Positions 17,311-26,724 of a stretch of 64,000 bases of DNA are shown one piece after another. Position 1 is the first letter of the stretch. Every line of letters begins with the position of its first letter. This DNA is from Synechococcus sp. MEDNS5 (GTDB lineage Bacteria > Cyanobacteriota > Cyanobacteriia > PCC-6307 > Cyanobiaceae): the NCBI RefSeq assembly GCF_014279875.1, contig NZ_CP047952.1:1178001-1242000 (forward strand). Direction: 5' to 3'. The notes under the pieces were generated by a model. It was not told the origin of the DNA. It worked only from the letters and a program-made list of their open reading frames with translations, and ran no database searches. Position numbers and translations under genes: made by a program.

Positions 17311-18627
17311 TCAGTTCTGGACTGAGTCTTCGTCGGCTTGCAGATCAAACAGGCGCTCCACGACTGAGAGAGCGTTTTGACGATCAGAACGCGGCTGAGG
17401 GCTTCTGAGCGCGGTGACAGGTGTATGCAGAATTTTATTGATGATGCCCTTGCTGAGGGCTTCCACAACCTTGCGTTCCCGTGCTGAAAAATCCGGGCCC
17501 ATGCGACTGAGTGCTTTCATCAGCTCCTCAGACCGGATGGATTCCATAGAGGAACGCAGGCGATTGATTGTGGGAACCGCTTCCAGGGAGTCCCACCATT
17601 CAAGGAACTGCCGTCCTTCCTCATCCAGAAGCCCTTGGGCTTCTCTAGCAACCTGCTGACGGGCCTCTTGGTTGCGTTCCACCACCTCTTTGAGGTCGTC
17701 GACGTCATGAGCTTCAACGCCCCCAAGACCCACCACATCCGCTGCGATATTGCGTGGAACACCGATGTCGATTAATCGAAGTGAGCTCCGTCTGTTCAGG
17801 GTCGCTAGACGCTGGGCATCAATAATCGGATCGTCAGCAGCTGTACTGGTGAAGACCAGAGAACAAGTGCTCAAGCAATGATCGAGATCCTTCAGCGGTC
17901 TGCACTGGACAGGAAGGGTCGGGAAATCTGCAGCGAGAGCTTCGGCTCTCGCGACCGTTCGATTCAGCAGGACAACACCGGAAGCACCTTTCGCCTGGAG
18001 ATGTTGCAGCAGCAGACGGCTCATCCTGCCTGCCCCGACCACGGCGACCTGCTCATCTTCAAGCGTGACAAGTTCGTCGAGACCGCGGGTCTGACCAAGC
18101 TTGAGCTGGGCCAATTCAACAGCAGCGGAACTGATTGACACGGCTCCTGTGCCGAGATTCGTTTCCGAGCGGACGCGTTTACCGGTACTGACGGCCTGGG
18201 TCAGAAGCCGGTTCAAAATTGGGCCAAGGGACTTGTGCTCCTGGCCGAGACGCATCATTTTCTTGACCTGGGAGAGAATCTGCCCCTCGCCAAGAACCAG
18301 ACTGTCGAGCCCTGCAGCTACACGCAGCAGATGCGCGACCGCATCTTCGTGGTGGTACGCAAAGAGGTGGGGCTTCAGATCCCCTGTCTGCAGACCGGAG
18401 TGACCACTGAGAAACTCCCTTACGGCACTAATCCCCAACTCAGGATTGCGGACAAGCGTGTAAATCTCAAGACGGTTGCAGGTGCTGAGAATCGAAGCCT
18501 CCAGCACCTGGTCATGACCGCGCAAGTTCTGAAGGGATTCCTCCATGGTTTGCTCAGGGATGCTGAGCTTTTCGCGCACTTCAACCGGTGCCGTTCGATG
18601 ACTGAGGCCGACAACGGCTATGTGCAT
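17311..18627 (-). CDS. hemA: Glutamyl-tRNA reductase
   Basis: 438 residues. N-terminus MHIAVVGLSHRTAPVEVREK and catalytic Cys50 in LSTCNRLEIY are diagnostic; the NADPH domain has VVGAGRMSRL. It reduces glutamyl-tRNA to glutamate-1-semialdehyde, the committed step for haem, chlorophyll and bilins. In the window it sits downstream of glpX (gap 30 bases) and upstream of glgC. The C-terminal dimerisation domain ends in a typical variable tail. Substrate flow from here reaches PcyA, Gun4-assisted Mg-chelatase and ChlP, whose genes are also in this window. Confidence 0.96.
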   Translation of the reverse strand: MHIAVVGLSHRTAPVEVREKLSIPEQTMEESLQNLRGHDQVLEASILSTCNRLEIYTLVRNPELGISAVREFLSGHSGLQTGDLKPHLFAYHHEDAVAHLLRVAAGLDSLVLGEGQILSQVKKMMRLGQEHKSLGPILNRLLTQAVSTGKRVRSETNLGTGAVSISSAAVELAQLKLGQTRGLDELVTLEDEQVAVVGAGRMSRLLLQHLQAKGASGVVLLNRTVARAEALAADFPTLPVQCRPLKDLDHCLSTCSLVFTSTAADDPIIDAQRLATLNRRSSLRLIDIGVPRNIAADVVGLGGVEAHDVDDLKEVVERNQEARQQVAREAQGLLDEEGRQFLEWWDSLEAVPTINRLRSSMESIRSEELMKALSRMGPDFSARERKVVEALSKGIINKILHTPVTALRSPQPRSDRQNALSVVERLFDLQADEDSVQN

Positions 18628-18657
18628 GGAGAAATCCCTTGTTGCGTGAAAAAGAGG

Positions 18658-19662
18658 TCAGCTCAGCGCGATGCTCTGAGCCCCATCTTTGATGTGCACC
18701 GTGTTGGTGAAGCGGCAGGTGTTGTCGAGGTTGCTGATCACCAGGCTGCTTGTACGTGTGCAGTCCGACTCGAATTTAACGCCGTGGAACAGGAGGCCAT
18801 CAGTGATACCACTACCGGCAAACACCACGTGCTCTCCAGAGGCCAGCTCTTCAGCTTCATAAATCTTGTCGGGATCTGCAATACCCATTTCAGCCAAACG
18901 GGCGAGATTGCCCTCTTTGGTGAGATCTGCCCACTCCTTGGTCTGCGCTACTGCGGGGTCGTACACGAGCTGACCCTGGAAGTGACCGCCAAGAGCGCGC
19001 ATAGCCGCAGCGGAGATCACGCCCTCGGGGGCAGCACCGATGCCCATCAAGCAGTGGGTTCCCGTACCAGCGAATCCACAGGCGATCGCAGCCTGCACAT
19101 CACCATCAGAAATCGGCTGAACCCGAGCGCCGGTGGCGCGGATTTCAGCGATCAGATCCTTGTGACGTGCACGATCCATCACCACGATGGTGAGTTCACT
19201 TGCCGCCATCCCCAGACATTCGCTGAGAATTTTGATGTTTTCAGTGGCTGACTTGCGGATATCCACCTTGCCTTTGGCTGCCGGAGGAGCCGCCAGCTTC
19301 TTCATGTAGAAGTCCGGAGCATTGAAAAGACCACCGCGATCTGAGGCAGCCAGAACGGCCATGGAGCCCCTCTGGTTGTTGGCACACAGATTTGTTCCTT
19401 CGCAGGGGTCGACGGCGAAGTCGACTCCCGGGCCGGACCCACTGCCGACTTCTTCACCGATGTAGAGCATGGGAGCTTCATCACGCTCCCCTTCACCGAT
19501 GACGATGCGGCCTTGCATTTGGATCTGACCCATGCGCTGACGCATGGCTTCGACAGCTGCGGCATCGGCTTCATCCTTTTTGCCGAGACCAGTGAGGCGG
19601 GCGGAGGCGATAGCCGCCTGCTCAACGACCTCGAGAATTTCCTGGATGAGAGTGCGATCCAC
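18658..19662 (-). CDS. glpX: Class II fructose-1,6-/sedoheptulose-1,7-bisphosphatase
   Basis: 334 residues. [18 protein letters not shown] and [12 protein letters not shown] carry the metal and phosphate ligands of the GlpX-type enzyme. In cyanobacteria this dual enzyme performs both FBPase and SBPase steps of the Calvin cycle. Start is GTG at 19662 giving [17 protein letters not shown]; no ATG fits better. Divergent from rpe (143-base gap), another Calvin/pentose-phosphate gene. Confidence 0.94.
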   Translation of the reverse strand: MDRTLIQEILEVVEQAAIASARLTGLGKKDEADAAAVEAMRQRMGQIQMQGRIVIGEGERDEAPMLYIGEEVGSGSGPGVDFAVDPCEGTNLCANNQRGSMAVLAASDRGGLFNAPDFYMKKLAAPPAAKGKVDIRKSATENIKILSECLGMAASELTIVVMDRARHKDLIAEIRATGARVQPISDGDVQAAIACGFAGTGTHCLMGIGAAPEGVISAAAMRALGGHFQGQLVYDPAVAQTKEWADLTKEGNLARLAEMGIADPDKIYEAEELASGEHVVFAGSGITDGLLFHGVKFESDCTRTSSLVISNLDNTCRFTNTVHIKDGAQSIALS

Positions 19663-19805
19663 GGGAGTGCGGCGGGGGGGACGAACGCGGAGAGTGTCAG
19701 CTCACTGGGCTTGGTGCCACTGGGCTTTTCACTCAAAAGCGCGGCTCACTGTATCAGCGACTTCCGCACTCTTTACAATCGACTGGTCTCAGCAGTCTTC
19801 CCGTC

Positions 19806-20489
19806 ATGAGCACCAAGTCCCTGGTGGTCTCCCCATCCATCCTTTCAGCGGATTTCTCACGACTCGGCGAGGAGGTCAAAGCTGTTGACCAAGCCGGCGC
19901 TGATTGGATCCACGTCGATGTGATGGACGGACGCTTCGTTCCCAACATCACCATCGGTCCCCTGATCGTTGAAGCTTTGCGACCGGTCACGACCAAGCCC
20001 TTGGACGTGCATCTGATGATCGTTGAACCGGAAAAGTACGTTCCTGATTTCGCCAAGGCCGGCGCGGACATCATTTCGGTTCAGGTTGAGGCATGCCCAC
20101 ACCTGCATCGCAACCTGGCTCAGATCAAGGATCTTGGCAAGATGGCGGGTGCCGTTCTGAACCCCAGCACCCCACTGAGCACCCTGGAGTATTGCCTCGA
20201 ACTTTGTGATCTGGTGCTGATCATGAGCGTGAACCCAGGTTTTGGTGGACAGAGCTTTATCGAAAATCAGGTTCAGAAGATTCGTGATCTCCGTCGCATG
20301 TGTGATGAGAAAGGTCTGGATCCCTGGATTGAAGTGGATGGTGGCGTGAAAGGTGGAAATGCCTGGAAAGTGATTGAAGCTGGTGCGAATGCCATTGTGA
20401 GCGGCTCCGGAGTGTTCAATCAGGCCGATTACGCGACCGCCATCCAAGGCATCCGTGACAGCAAGCGCCAAGAAGCTGTGTTGGTTTGA
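19806..20489 (+). CDS. rpe: Ribulose-phosphate 3-epimerase
   Basis: 227 residues. TIM-barrel markers: [16 protein letters not shown] at the start, [16 protein letters not shown] with the metal His and Asp, [23 protein letters not shown] and EVDGGV near the end. It interconverts ribulose 5-phosphate and xylulose 5-phosphate for the Calvin cycle and pentose phosphate pathway. Transcribed away from glpX. A very stable hairpin follows 16 bases after the stop. Confidence 0.96.
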   Translation: MSTKSLVVSPSILSADFSRLGEEVKAVDQAGADWIHVDVMDGRFVPNITIGPLIVEALRPVTTKPLDVHLMIVEPEKYVPDFAKAGADIISVQVEACPHLHRNLAQIKDLGKMAGAVLNPSTPLSTLEYCLELCDLVLIMSVNPGFGGQSFIENQVQKIRDLRRMCDEKGLDPWIEVDGGVKGGNAWKVIEAGANAIVSGSGVFNQADYATAIQGIRDSKRQEAVLV

Positions 20490-20505
20490 ACTCCGGGGCT
20501 CTGAT

Positions 20506-20547
20506 TTTGCTGGATCGTCAACTTCCAAAGTTGGCGCATCCAGCAAA
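20506..20547 (+). terminator. Long hairpin after rpe (terminator-like, no U tract)
   Basis: TTTGCTGGAT at 20506-20515 pairs with ATCCAGCAAA at 20538-20547, and an inner CGTCAACTT pairs with AAGTTGGCG around a 3-base loop. In all about 19 pairs, with one bulged C and one G-U. No run of T follows on either strand, so a classic intrinsic terminator is uncertain; it may protect the 3' end of the rpe mRNA. Confidence 0.65.
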
Positions 20548-20859
20548 CCACCGCCTTCAAATTTCAAAGAAAATCACAGTAATCATCATCACTCTCTGCC
20601 TCCCTTGCCTGGATCGCTAATGCCGAAAGGGGCAAAAGGATGGCGAGTCCGACAAATAATTCCATGAAATGGATGCATCAAATCCAATGATGATTAACCA
20701 TGCTGAAGTGTTCTGCACCAATTAATACCTTTTTCGAATTGTATTCAAACGATCATTTTTCCTACAGCTTTTTATTTGTTGACATTCTCCATTCGGTTGC
20801 GGGTGTTACATCATGTCGGTAGATCGGCTAATTAGTTTTGAATTTCACGATTTAGCTCA
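20548..20859. other. AT-rich gene-free interval with possible promoter
   Basis: No coding region found. The stretch is clearly richer in A/T than the surroundings. TTGACA at 20779-20784 could be a -35 box; the nearest -10-like TTACAT at 20806 is 21 bases further, longer than ideal. It could drive the small ORF at 20860. Otherwise I see nothing. Confidence 0.4.
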
Positions 20860-21078
20860 ATGTCTTGGGAACGAAATTTGATGATGGCCAGGACTCGTCT
20901 GGGCTCTTCAACCGTACGGATGAATGAAGGCGATTACAGGATTTGTGACAGCGATCATCACTGCAGGATCGTTTCCGAGCTTTCAGTAGCTGATAAGGCG
21001 TTCAGGTTGCAAGAACAAGGTTATCGAGATTCGTTTCCCAGAATTTTTGAATCAATTGATCGATCATCCACTTGCTGA
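20860..21078 (+). CDS. Small hypothetical protein (72 aa)
   Basis: Reads MSWERNLMMARTRLGSSTVR and continues with a polar sequence ending IFESIDRSSTC. In-frame ATGs at 20881 and 20884 are alternative starts; the sequence GGGAACG before them could act as a weak ribosome site. It contains DSDHHC and a final Cys but no recognisable domain, signal or membrane segment. It stands alone in an AT-rich region with a possible promoter upstream. The balanced amino acid composition argues for a real gene, but the evidence is modest. Confidence 0.5.
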   Translation: MSWERNLMMARTRLGSSTVRMNEGDYRICDSDHHCRIVSELSVADKAFRLQEQGYRDSFPRIFESIDRSSTC

Positions 21079-21096
21079 ATCACGAGGTTGACCGGA

Positions 21097-22137
21097 TTAG
21101 GCATCAAAGAACCAGCCATAGCTGTGCAATCCGATACCAAGCAGGTTGACTCCGATGTAACAGACAACAATCACAACCAAACCCAACGATGCAACCAAAG
21201 CTGGCCGCCGTCCCTGCCAGCCGCGGCTTAGACGAGTGTGCAGATAAGCGGCATAAACCAGCCAACAGATCAAAGCCCAGGTTTCTTTGGGATCCCAGCT
21301 CCACCAGCTGCCCCAGGCCTCATTGGCCCAGACAGCACCACTGATGATTCCCACTGTCAAAAGCAGAAAGCCCACGGTGATGGTTCGATAACTCAGGCTG
21401 TCGAGCTGTTCACTTCGAGTGAAATCAAGCGATGACAGCTGCAGTTCCGGCGACGTGCGCAATGCAACGGAAGCGTCATTCCCAGAGATTGCAACGGCTC
21501 TTCGATAGGCACCAGTACCGATCGAGCTGCTGCGCAGCTCCAATTGTTGACCGCGATCCGTAACAAGCACAGCAACAGACAGCAGTGATCCCACCAGAAG
21601 GGCGGCATAACTCACCATGATCACGCTCACATGCATCACCAACCAGCTGCTGCGAAGAGCAGGAACCAAAGGGGAGGCTTGTTGCAACTGATCAGGCAGG
21701 GCGAAGCTGGCGAAGGCGATACACCCCAGACCCATGGGTGTTGCGGATGCAGCCACAAGCGGTGAAGCCCACTGACGTTCCACCAACAACTGGGTGAGTG
21801 TGCAAGCCCAGGCAAGGAAGCACAGCGATTCGTAAAGATTGCTGATCGGGAAATGGCCGGATTGCCACCAACGCAACACAAGCTGCGCAGTCAAGAGCAG
21901 ATTGGCCAAGCCCAAGAGAGAGCGCACGCCACTGGAGCTGCGACCGTTGGACAGGGCCCAGAAGCACCACGGAAGGGCCGTGAGCAGCAAAGCAAACGCT
22001 GCCAACCCCAATAACAGCACCGGTTCTGAAGCAATGGATTGCAGATCGAAACTCCCCAAAGCAGCCAACAGACGATCAAGAGTGACTTGATTCTGCCGGG
22101 AAGGATCAGCGGCTGGCTTGCCGCAGCAGAAAACCAC
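21097..22137 (-). CDS. ccsA: Cytochrome c biogenesis protein CcsA (System II)
   Basis: Up to 346 residues with about eight hydrophobic segments. The tryptophan-rich haem motif [11 protein letters not shown], with the following [18 protein letters not shown], is the CcsA signature; [13 protein letters not shown] carries a conserved external-haem His. With CcsB it delivers haem across the thylakoid membrane and attaches it to c-type cytochromes (c6, cytochrome f). The start is uncertain: the frame opens with GTG at 22137, overlapping lptFG by 32 bases, and the first 17 residues look unlike the family; a TTG about 24 codons on is possible. Last gene of the lpt cluster. Confidence 0.9.
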   Translation of the reverse strand: MVFCCGKPAADPSRQNQVTLDRLLAALGSFDLQSIASEPVLLLGLAAFALLLTALPWCFWALSNGRSSSGVRSLLGLANLLLTAQLVLRWWQSGHFPISNLYESLCFLAWACTLTQLLVERQWASPLVAASATPMGLGCIAFASFALPDQLQQASPLVPALRSSWLVMHVSVIMVSYAALLVGSLLSVAVLVTDRGQQLELRSSSIGTGAYRRAVAISGNDASVALRTSPELQLSSLDFTRSEQLDSLSYRTITVGFLLLTVGIISGAVWANEAWGSWWSWDPKETWALICWLVYAAYLHTRLSRGWQGRRPALVASLGLVVIVVCYIGVNLLGIGLHSYGWFFDA

Positions 22138-23272
22138 CTCCAGCCAGAGAAATCAAAACAGGAGACCATGCAGCCAGCAGTGGCGGAAGGGTGCCTTTCA
22201 CTCCAAGGGAACTGAAGCTGAAACTCAGCACGTAGTACACAAGAATCAACACCACGCTGATCCCGAAGCCCTGACTGCGGCTTGTACGGCTGTTGGGCTT
22301 CGCTCCCAAGCTGGAGCCAATCAGGCCGAAAACCAGGCAGGCCATTGGCAAAGTGAATTTCTCCTGAATTCTCACTTGAAGCCGCCGTGCTTCCTTGATA
22401 TCACCAGCCTGTTCAAGCAGCTCCTTTGCACGAAGCGCTTCAGCAACCGTCATGTTGTTAGCATCCTTCGGCAACTGGGCGATGCGGATTGGTGCTGCGC
22501 TGAGCGGATAAAGATACTGATCAAAATCAGCAGATGTCGTACTTCCAGATGGAGTGAGTGTGAGAATCTGACCATCGAAGAACTGCCATTTAGCTTGGCG
22601 TTCGTTCCAGACAGCACGATCGGCCACAAGCATTTGGGTAAAGCCAGCACGGGTGAAATCAAGGACGGTGACTCCACTCATCACACCATCGAGAAACTGA
22701 CGGGCATAAAACAGTTGAGCCAATCCTTTGCTACTGCTGCCATCGGGGTCTTCAATTCGTCCGAAACGGGAATACACGATGTTGCTTCCCTTTTCTGTGG
22801 CAATGGCCTTCCCAAGGGCACGACGCAGAGTTATTTCAGCGGAACGGTTTGCTCTCGGCACCAGTACATCGTTGAAGACGAAGGTGAGGCCTGACATCAC
22901 CAGTGCCAGAATCAAAGCAGGCACAATCATGCGTGTAGCTGTTACACCCACGCTGCGCAGGGCGGTGAGCTCACTGTTGGCTGACAAACGGCTATAGGCC
23001 AGAAGCGACGCCATGAGCGTGGCCATCGGGAATGAGATCACCAAAAAACTGGGCAGCCGTTGCAAAAGCACTTGAACCGCAATCGCCACGGGGAGACCCG
23101 ACTCAACGATCTGTCGCACCAGTTCGAACATCACCCCCACGGAAAGGGAAACCACGGTGAATGCTGCAATCGCAAACAGCAGTGGACCCAGTAGCTCGCC
23201 GATCAACCAACGATCCAATAAGGGAATCCGCTGGACGAGACGTCGGATGGAGGCCTTGACGGATTCGATCAC
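22106..23272 (-). CDS. LptF/LptG-family lipopolysaccharide export permease
   Basis: 388 residues with three N-terminal and three C-terminal membrane helices (for instance [20 protein letters not shown] and [19 protein letters not shown]) around a periplasmic beta-jellyroll domain, the YjgP/YjgQ layout. It extracts lipopolysaccharide from the inner membrane, driven by LptB. Cyanobacteria often have a single LptFG-type gene, so naming it F or G is not justified. Start ATG at 23272 overlaps the lptB stop by four bases, so the two are coupled. Confidence 0.9.
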   Translation of the reverse strand: MIESVKASIRRLVQRIPLLDRWLIGELLGPLLFAIAAFTVVSLSVGVMFELVRQIVESGLPVAIAVQVLLQRLPSFLVISFPMATLMASLLAYSRLSANSELTALRSVGVTATRMIVPALILALVMSGLTFVFNDVLVPRANRSAEITLRRALGKAIATEKGSNIVYSRFGRIEDPDGSSSKGLAQLFYARQFLDGVMSGVTVLDFTRAGFTQMLVADRAVWNERQAKWQFFDGQILTLTPSGSTTSADFDQYLYPLSAAPIRIAQLPKDANNMTVAEALRAKELLEQAGDIKEARRLQVRIQEKFTLPMACLVFGLIGSSLGAKPNSRTSRSQGFGISVVLILVYYVLSFSFSSLGVKGTLPPLLAAWSPVLISLAGGGFLLRQASR

Positions 23273-23997
23273 AGTTGGAATCCCTCACCGAGATAGTGAC
23301 GACGGACGAGCGGGTCGTGAGCGACCTGCTCAGACAAGCCGGAGGCCAAGATGCTTCCGTCGGTGAGGATGTAGGCACGATCAGTGATCGCCAGGGTTTC
23401 ACGCACGTTGTGGTCGGTAATCAAAATTCCCATGCCCCGCTGCCGCAGGGAGTGGATGAGTTGTTGAAGATCGGCAACGGCAAGCGGATCCACGCCGGCA
23501 AAGGGCTCGTCTAAAAGCAGGTAGCGGGGGCCTTCCAAGCCCACGGCAAGGGCACGGGCTACCTCACAACGTCGCCGTTCACCACCAGATAACTGATAAC
23601 CGCGACGGTTGAGGAACGCTTCGAGATGAAAATCCCGGATCAACTGTTGAAGACGTTCCCGGGACTGAACACCGGTCAGCCCACTTTGATCGAGCACCAA
23701 CTGCAGGTTCTCCCGCACCGTGAGCTGACGAAAGACACTGGGCTCCTGAGGTAGATAGCCGATCCCGAGACGGGCACGCTGAGGCATGGACAAGTTGGCG
23801 ACGGGATGGCCATCCAGCAGAACCTCTCCGCAGTCCGGCCGCAGCAAACCGATCACCAGGTTGAAGCTGGTTGTTTTGCCAGCACCATTCGGACCCAACA
23901 GCCCGATCACTTCTCCAGGATCCAAACTGAGGGTGAGATTTCTGACTAAGGGTCTCCCTCCCAGCGTGAGAGACACGCCATTGAGGCTCAAACTCAT
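23269..23997 (-). CDS. lptB: LPS export ABC transporter ATPase
   Basis: 242 residues. Walker A GPNGAGKTT, Q-loop LPQEPSVFRQLTV, signature LSGGERRR, Walker B LLLDEPFAGVDP and switch His in LITDHNVRETL are all present; the DHNVRETL ending is characteristic of LptB. It powers the LptFG permease next door. The start overlaps the lptA stop by four bases. Confidence 0.94.
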   Translation of the reverse strand: MSLSLNGVSLTLGGRPLVRNLTLSLDPGEVIGLLGPNGAGKTTSFNLVIGLLRPDCGEVLLDGHPVANLSMPQRARLGIGYLPQEPSVFRQLTVRENLQLVLDQSGLTGVQSRERLQQLIRDFHLEAFLNRRGYQLSGGERRRCEVARALAVGLEGPRYLLLDEPFAGVDPLAVADLQQLIHSLRQRGMGILITDHNVRETLAITDRAYILTDGSILASGLSEQVAHDPLVRRHYLGEGFQL

Positions 23998-24479
23998 GGC
24001 GTTAGGGGTGTCTGTGCAGGCTGGTCTGGGCGCAGAATCATGGTGGATCTCACTTGCCCGCCCTGGTTAGGAACAGCCAAAGCCCGTTCATCATCAAGGT
24101 TGTAGGTGACTCTCTCTGCTTGCAGAGTGCTGCCATCGTCCTGGATCACATCCACATCACCACTGAGAACCAGTCGCCCTTCCCGACTGAAGTATTGGGC
24201 TTGCCGTGATGTGGCAACCATGCCCCTGGCGGGGTACACGATCCGAACATTGCCGGAAGCGGTGACCACACCTGTGACATTGTCGGCACTCTGGCTGTCC
24301 GACTCGATGGTGATCAGGCCATCATCAACCGGCTTGGCATCATCGGCTGGCGCCGGCAGGGGCTGAGAACGCACCAGCCCAACGGACGCCATTGCCAGCG
24401 CATACACGAGCAGACGTGTCAGGGCTTGGATGGCAGTGATCGAACGCGGCTTGAACAACTGTGCCTGACGAATGACCAT
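23994..24479 (-). CDS. lptA: LptA/OstA-like periplasmic LPS transport protein
   Basis: 161 residues. A hydrophobic export segment at about 20-37 (TRLLVYALAMASVGLV) is followed by the OstA fold: ITIESDSQSADNVTGVVTASG and TSRQAQYFSREGRLVLSGDV are the repeating beta-strand motifs. It would form the periplasmic bridge for LPS. First gene of lptA-lptB-lptFG-ccsA on the minus strand, with only seven bases between it and the DUF309 gene upstream. Confidence 0.85.
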   Translation of the reverse strand: MVIRQAQLFKPRSITAIQALTRLLVYALAMASVGLVRSQPLPAPADDAKPVDDGLITIESDSQSADNVTGVVTASGNVRIVYPARGMVATSRQAQYFSREGRLVLSGDVDVIQDDGSTLQAERVTYNLDDERALAVPNQGGQVRSTMILRPDQPAQTPLTP

Positions 24480-24486
24480 GGAACAT

Positions 24487-24861
24487 TCATGATCTCACGG
24501 GATCATTCGAGCGAGAGAGGGTTGGGGGCGGAAAGTCGTCCGGGTTACCTTTATTTTGCAGTGCTTGCAGGCGAGCACTGGCCACACTGTGAAGCGCCAT
24601 GAGATCAAGGCCCAAAGCCGTCGGCAGAGATGCTTTGAGGCGACCGATGCCCTCACCGAGAAGGATGGTTGCACCGCGGATATTACCTCTTTCGAGGTGC
24701 ACATGGGCTACTGCAATTTGAAGGATGCCCTGAAGCAGTCGCCGGTCTGGGTTGACCTGTTCATGCCAGAGCTCCTCAAAGGCATCATGGGCTTCGTACC
24801 AGGCTCCTGAGTTGAACAACTCAAGAGCGATGGTGAAACGAGGATCGTCGACAAGATTCAA
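24487..24861 (-). CDS. DUF309 protein
   Basis: 124 residues. The helical signature FNSGAWYEAHDAFEELWHE, then RRLLQGILQIAVAHVHLERGN and a repeated amphipathic helix, is that of DUF309, a small all-helical family of unknown function common in cyanobacteria and plants. Start is TTG at 24861, overlapping the typA stop as TTGA. Probably co-transcribed with typA upstream and the lpt genes downstream. No catalytic role is established for the family. Confidence 0.82.
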   Translation of the reverse strand: MNLVDDPRFTIALELFNSGAWYEAHDAFEELWHEQVNPDRRLLQGILQIAVAHVHLERGNIRGATILLGEGIGRLKASLPTALGLDLMALHSVASARLQALQNKGNPDDFPPPTLSRSNDPVRS

Positions 24862-26660
24862 CGCTTGGCCATCTTCTTGGCAGGGAGTTTGCGAAGACGG
24901 ATGGACTCCGGCGTGACCTCAAGCATCTCGTCGGGGCCGATGTACTCCAGGGCTCGTTCCAGCGTCATCTGTACAGGAGACTGGAGCGTGTCGAGCTCTT
25001 CAGCGCCTGCTGAACGCATGTTAGTGAGCTGCTTGGCTTTGCAGACATTGATCTCTAGGTCCTGGGGACGATTGTTCTCGCCGATGATCATTCCTTTGTA
25101 AACCTTCGTTCCCGGTGAGATAAAGAACTGCCCACGATCTTCAGCATTTTTGAGAGCGTAGAAGGTTGCCGTTCCTTCCTCGAATGCAATCAGCACACCA
25201 TTTCTACGGGTATCAAATTCACCCATCATCGGTCTGTACTCGAAGAAGGAGTGGCTCATGATTCCCTCTCCCCTGGTGGCACGGATGAACTCTCCCCTGA
25301 AACCAATCAGACCACGGGATGGAACAACAAATTCCAGTTGGGTGCGCCCATCCTGGCCAGTCTCCATGTTTTGCATTTCGCCCTTTCGAGTTCCAAGTTT
25401 CTCGATGCAGGAGCCAACAGCCTCTTCCGGCACATCCATGACCAGTGTCTCCACAGGTTCACAGGGAGTGCCATCGATCGTGCGGTAGATCACCTGAGGC
25501 TGGGACACCTGGAATTCGTAGCCCTCGCGACGCATGGTTTCGATCAGGATTCCAAGGTGAAGTTCACCGCGGCCACTGACGGCAAAGCGATCTGGAGAAT
25601 CGGTGTCCTCCACCCGCAGTGCCACGTTTGTGAGGAGTTCTCGTTGCAGACGGTCTCGGACCTGACGACTCGTGACGAACTTGCCCTCTTTGCCAGCGAA
25701 GGGTGAGTCGTTGACCACGAAGGTCATCTGGAGAGTGGGCTCATCCACTTTGATCAAGGGAAGTGCCGTTGGCTCATCAGGGCAGGCGATGGTCTCCCCA
25801 ATGTTCACGTCATCAAAACCTGCAACGGCGACGAGATCTCCTGCTGAAGCAGTCTCGATTTCAACCCGTTGCAAGCCTTCGAAACCGAGAAGCTTGCTGA
25901 TGCGTCCCTTCTTGACGATTCCGTCATCTTTGATCAGCGCAGCATTTTGCCCCTGCTTGATCATGCCGTTGTGAACACGACCAATGATGATTCGACCAAG
26001 AAAATCGGAATAATCAAGGGTTGTGATCTGAAGCTGAAGAGGCTTCTCGGGGTCACCAACCGGGGGCGGAACATGGCGCAGGATGGCATCAAACAGCGGA
26101 CGCATGTTTTCGCTGTCTGTCTTCATGTCTGGCTTGGCGAAGCCTCCTAAGCCACTCCCGAACAAGTAGGGAAAGTCGCACTGATCGTCGTCAGCACCCA
26201 ACTCGATGAACAGATCCAACACCTTGTCGACCGCTGTTTCGGGGTCGACGCGGGCTCGATCGATCTTGTTGACGAACACGATCGGGCGCAGTCCCTGCTC
26301 GAGAGCCTTTTTCAGCACAAAGCGGGTCTGGGGCATGGGGCCCTCGTTGGCATCAACGATCAGCAGACAACCGTCGACCATGCCGAGCACCCGCTCAACC
26401 TCGCCGCCGAAGTCGGCGTGGCCAGGGGTATCCACGATGTTGATGCGCGTGTCGTTGTAGGTGACCGCTGTGTTCTTGGAAAGAATGGTGATGCCGCGCT
26501 CACGCTCCAGATCATTGGAGTCCATCACGCAGGTGGGCACGGCCTCGTTGTCCCGGAAGATGCCCGACTGGGCCAGCAGAGAGTCGACCAAGGTCGTCTT
26601 GCCATGGTCAACGTGGGCGATGATCGCGATGTTGCGAATCGCCTTTTGCTGGGCGCTCAT
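24858..26660 (-). CDS. typA: GTP-binding protein TypA/BipA
   Basis: 600 residues from [22 protein letters not shown]1 [10 protein letters not shown]3 [11 protein letters not shown] and G4 NKIDRARVD place it with translation GTPases; the C-terminal part ([20 protein letters not shown]) and the TypA-specific C-domain separate it from LepA and EF-G. It binds the ribosome and is needed under stress and low temperature. The open frame extends 122 codons further upstream, but that part is composition noise antisense to the U32 gene; the ATG at 26660 gives the family start. Confidence 0.95.
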   Translation of the reverse strand: MSAQQKAIRNIAIIAHVDHGKTTLVDSLLAQSGIFRDNEAVPTCVMDSNDLERERGITILSKNTAVTYNDTRINIVDTPGHADFGGEVERVLGMVDGCLLIVDANEGPMPQTRFVLKKALEQGLRPIVFVNKIDRARVDPETAVDKVLDLFIELGADDDQCDFPYLFGSGLGGFAKPDMKTDSENMRPLFDAILRHVPPPVGDPEKPLQLQITTLDYSDFLGRIIIGRVHNGMIKQGQNAALIKDDGIVKKGRISKLLGFEGLQRVEIETASAGDLVAVAGFDDVNIGETIACPDEPTALPLIKVDEPTLQMTFVVNDSPFAGKEGKFVTSRQVRDRLQRELLTNVALRVEDTDSPDRFAVSGRGELHLGILIETMRREGYEFQVSQPQVIYRTIDGTPCEPVETLVMDVPEEAVGSCIEKLGTRKGEMQNMETGQDGRTQLEFVVPSRGLIGFRGEFIRATRGEGIMSHSFFEYRPMMGEFDTRRNGVLIAFEEGTATFYALKNAEDRGQFFISPGTKVYKGMIIGENNRPQDLEINVCKAKQLTNMRSAGAEELDTLQSPVQMTLERALEYIGPDEMLEVTPESIRLRKLPAKKMAKR

Positions 26661-26724
26661 GGGGGTCCGTGTTGGGGGCGAAGGGTCGCTGGGACGCCCG
26701 TAGGCGCAGCCGGTGAAGACTATC

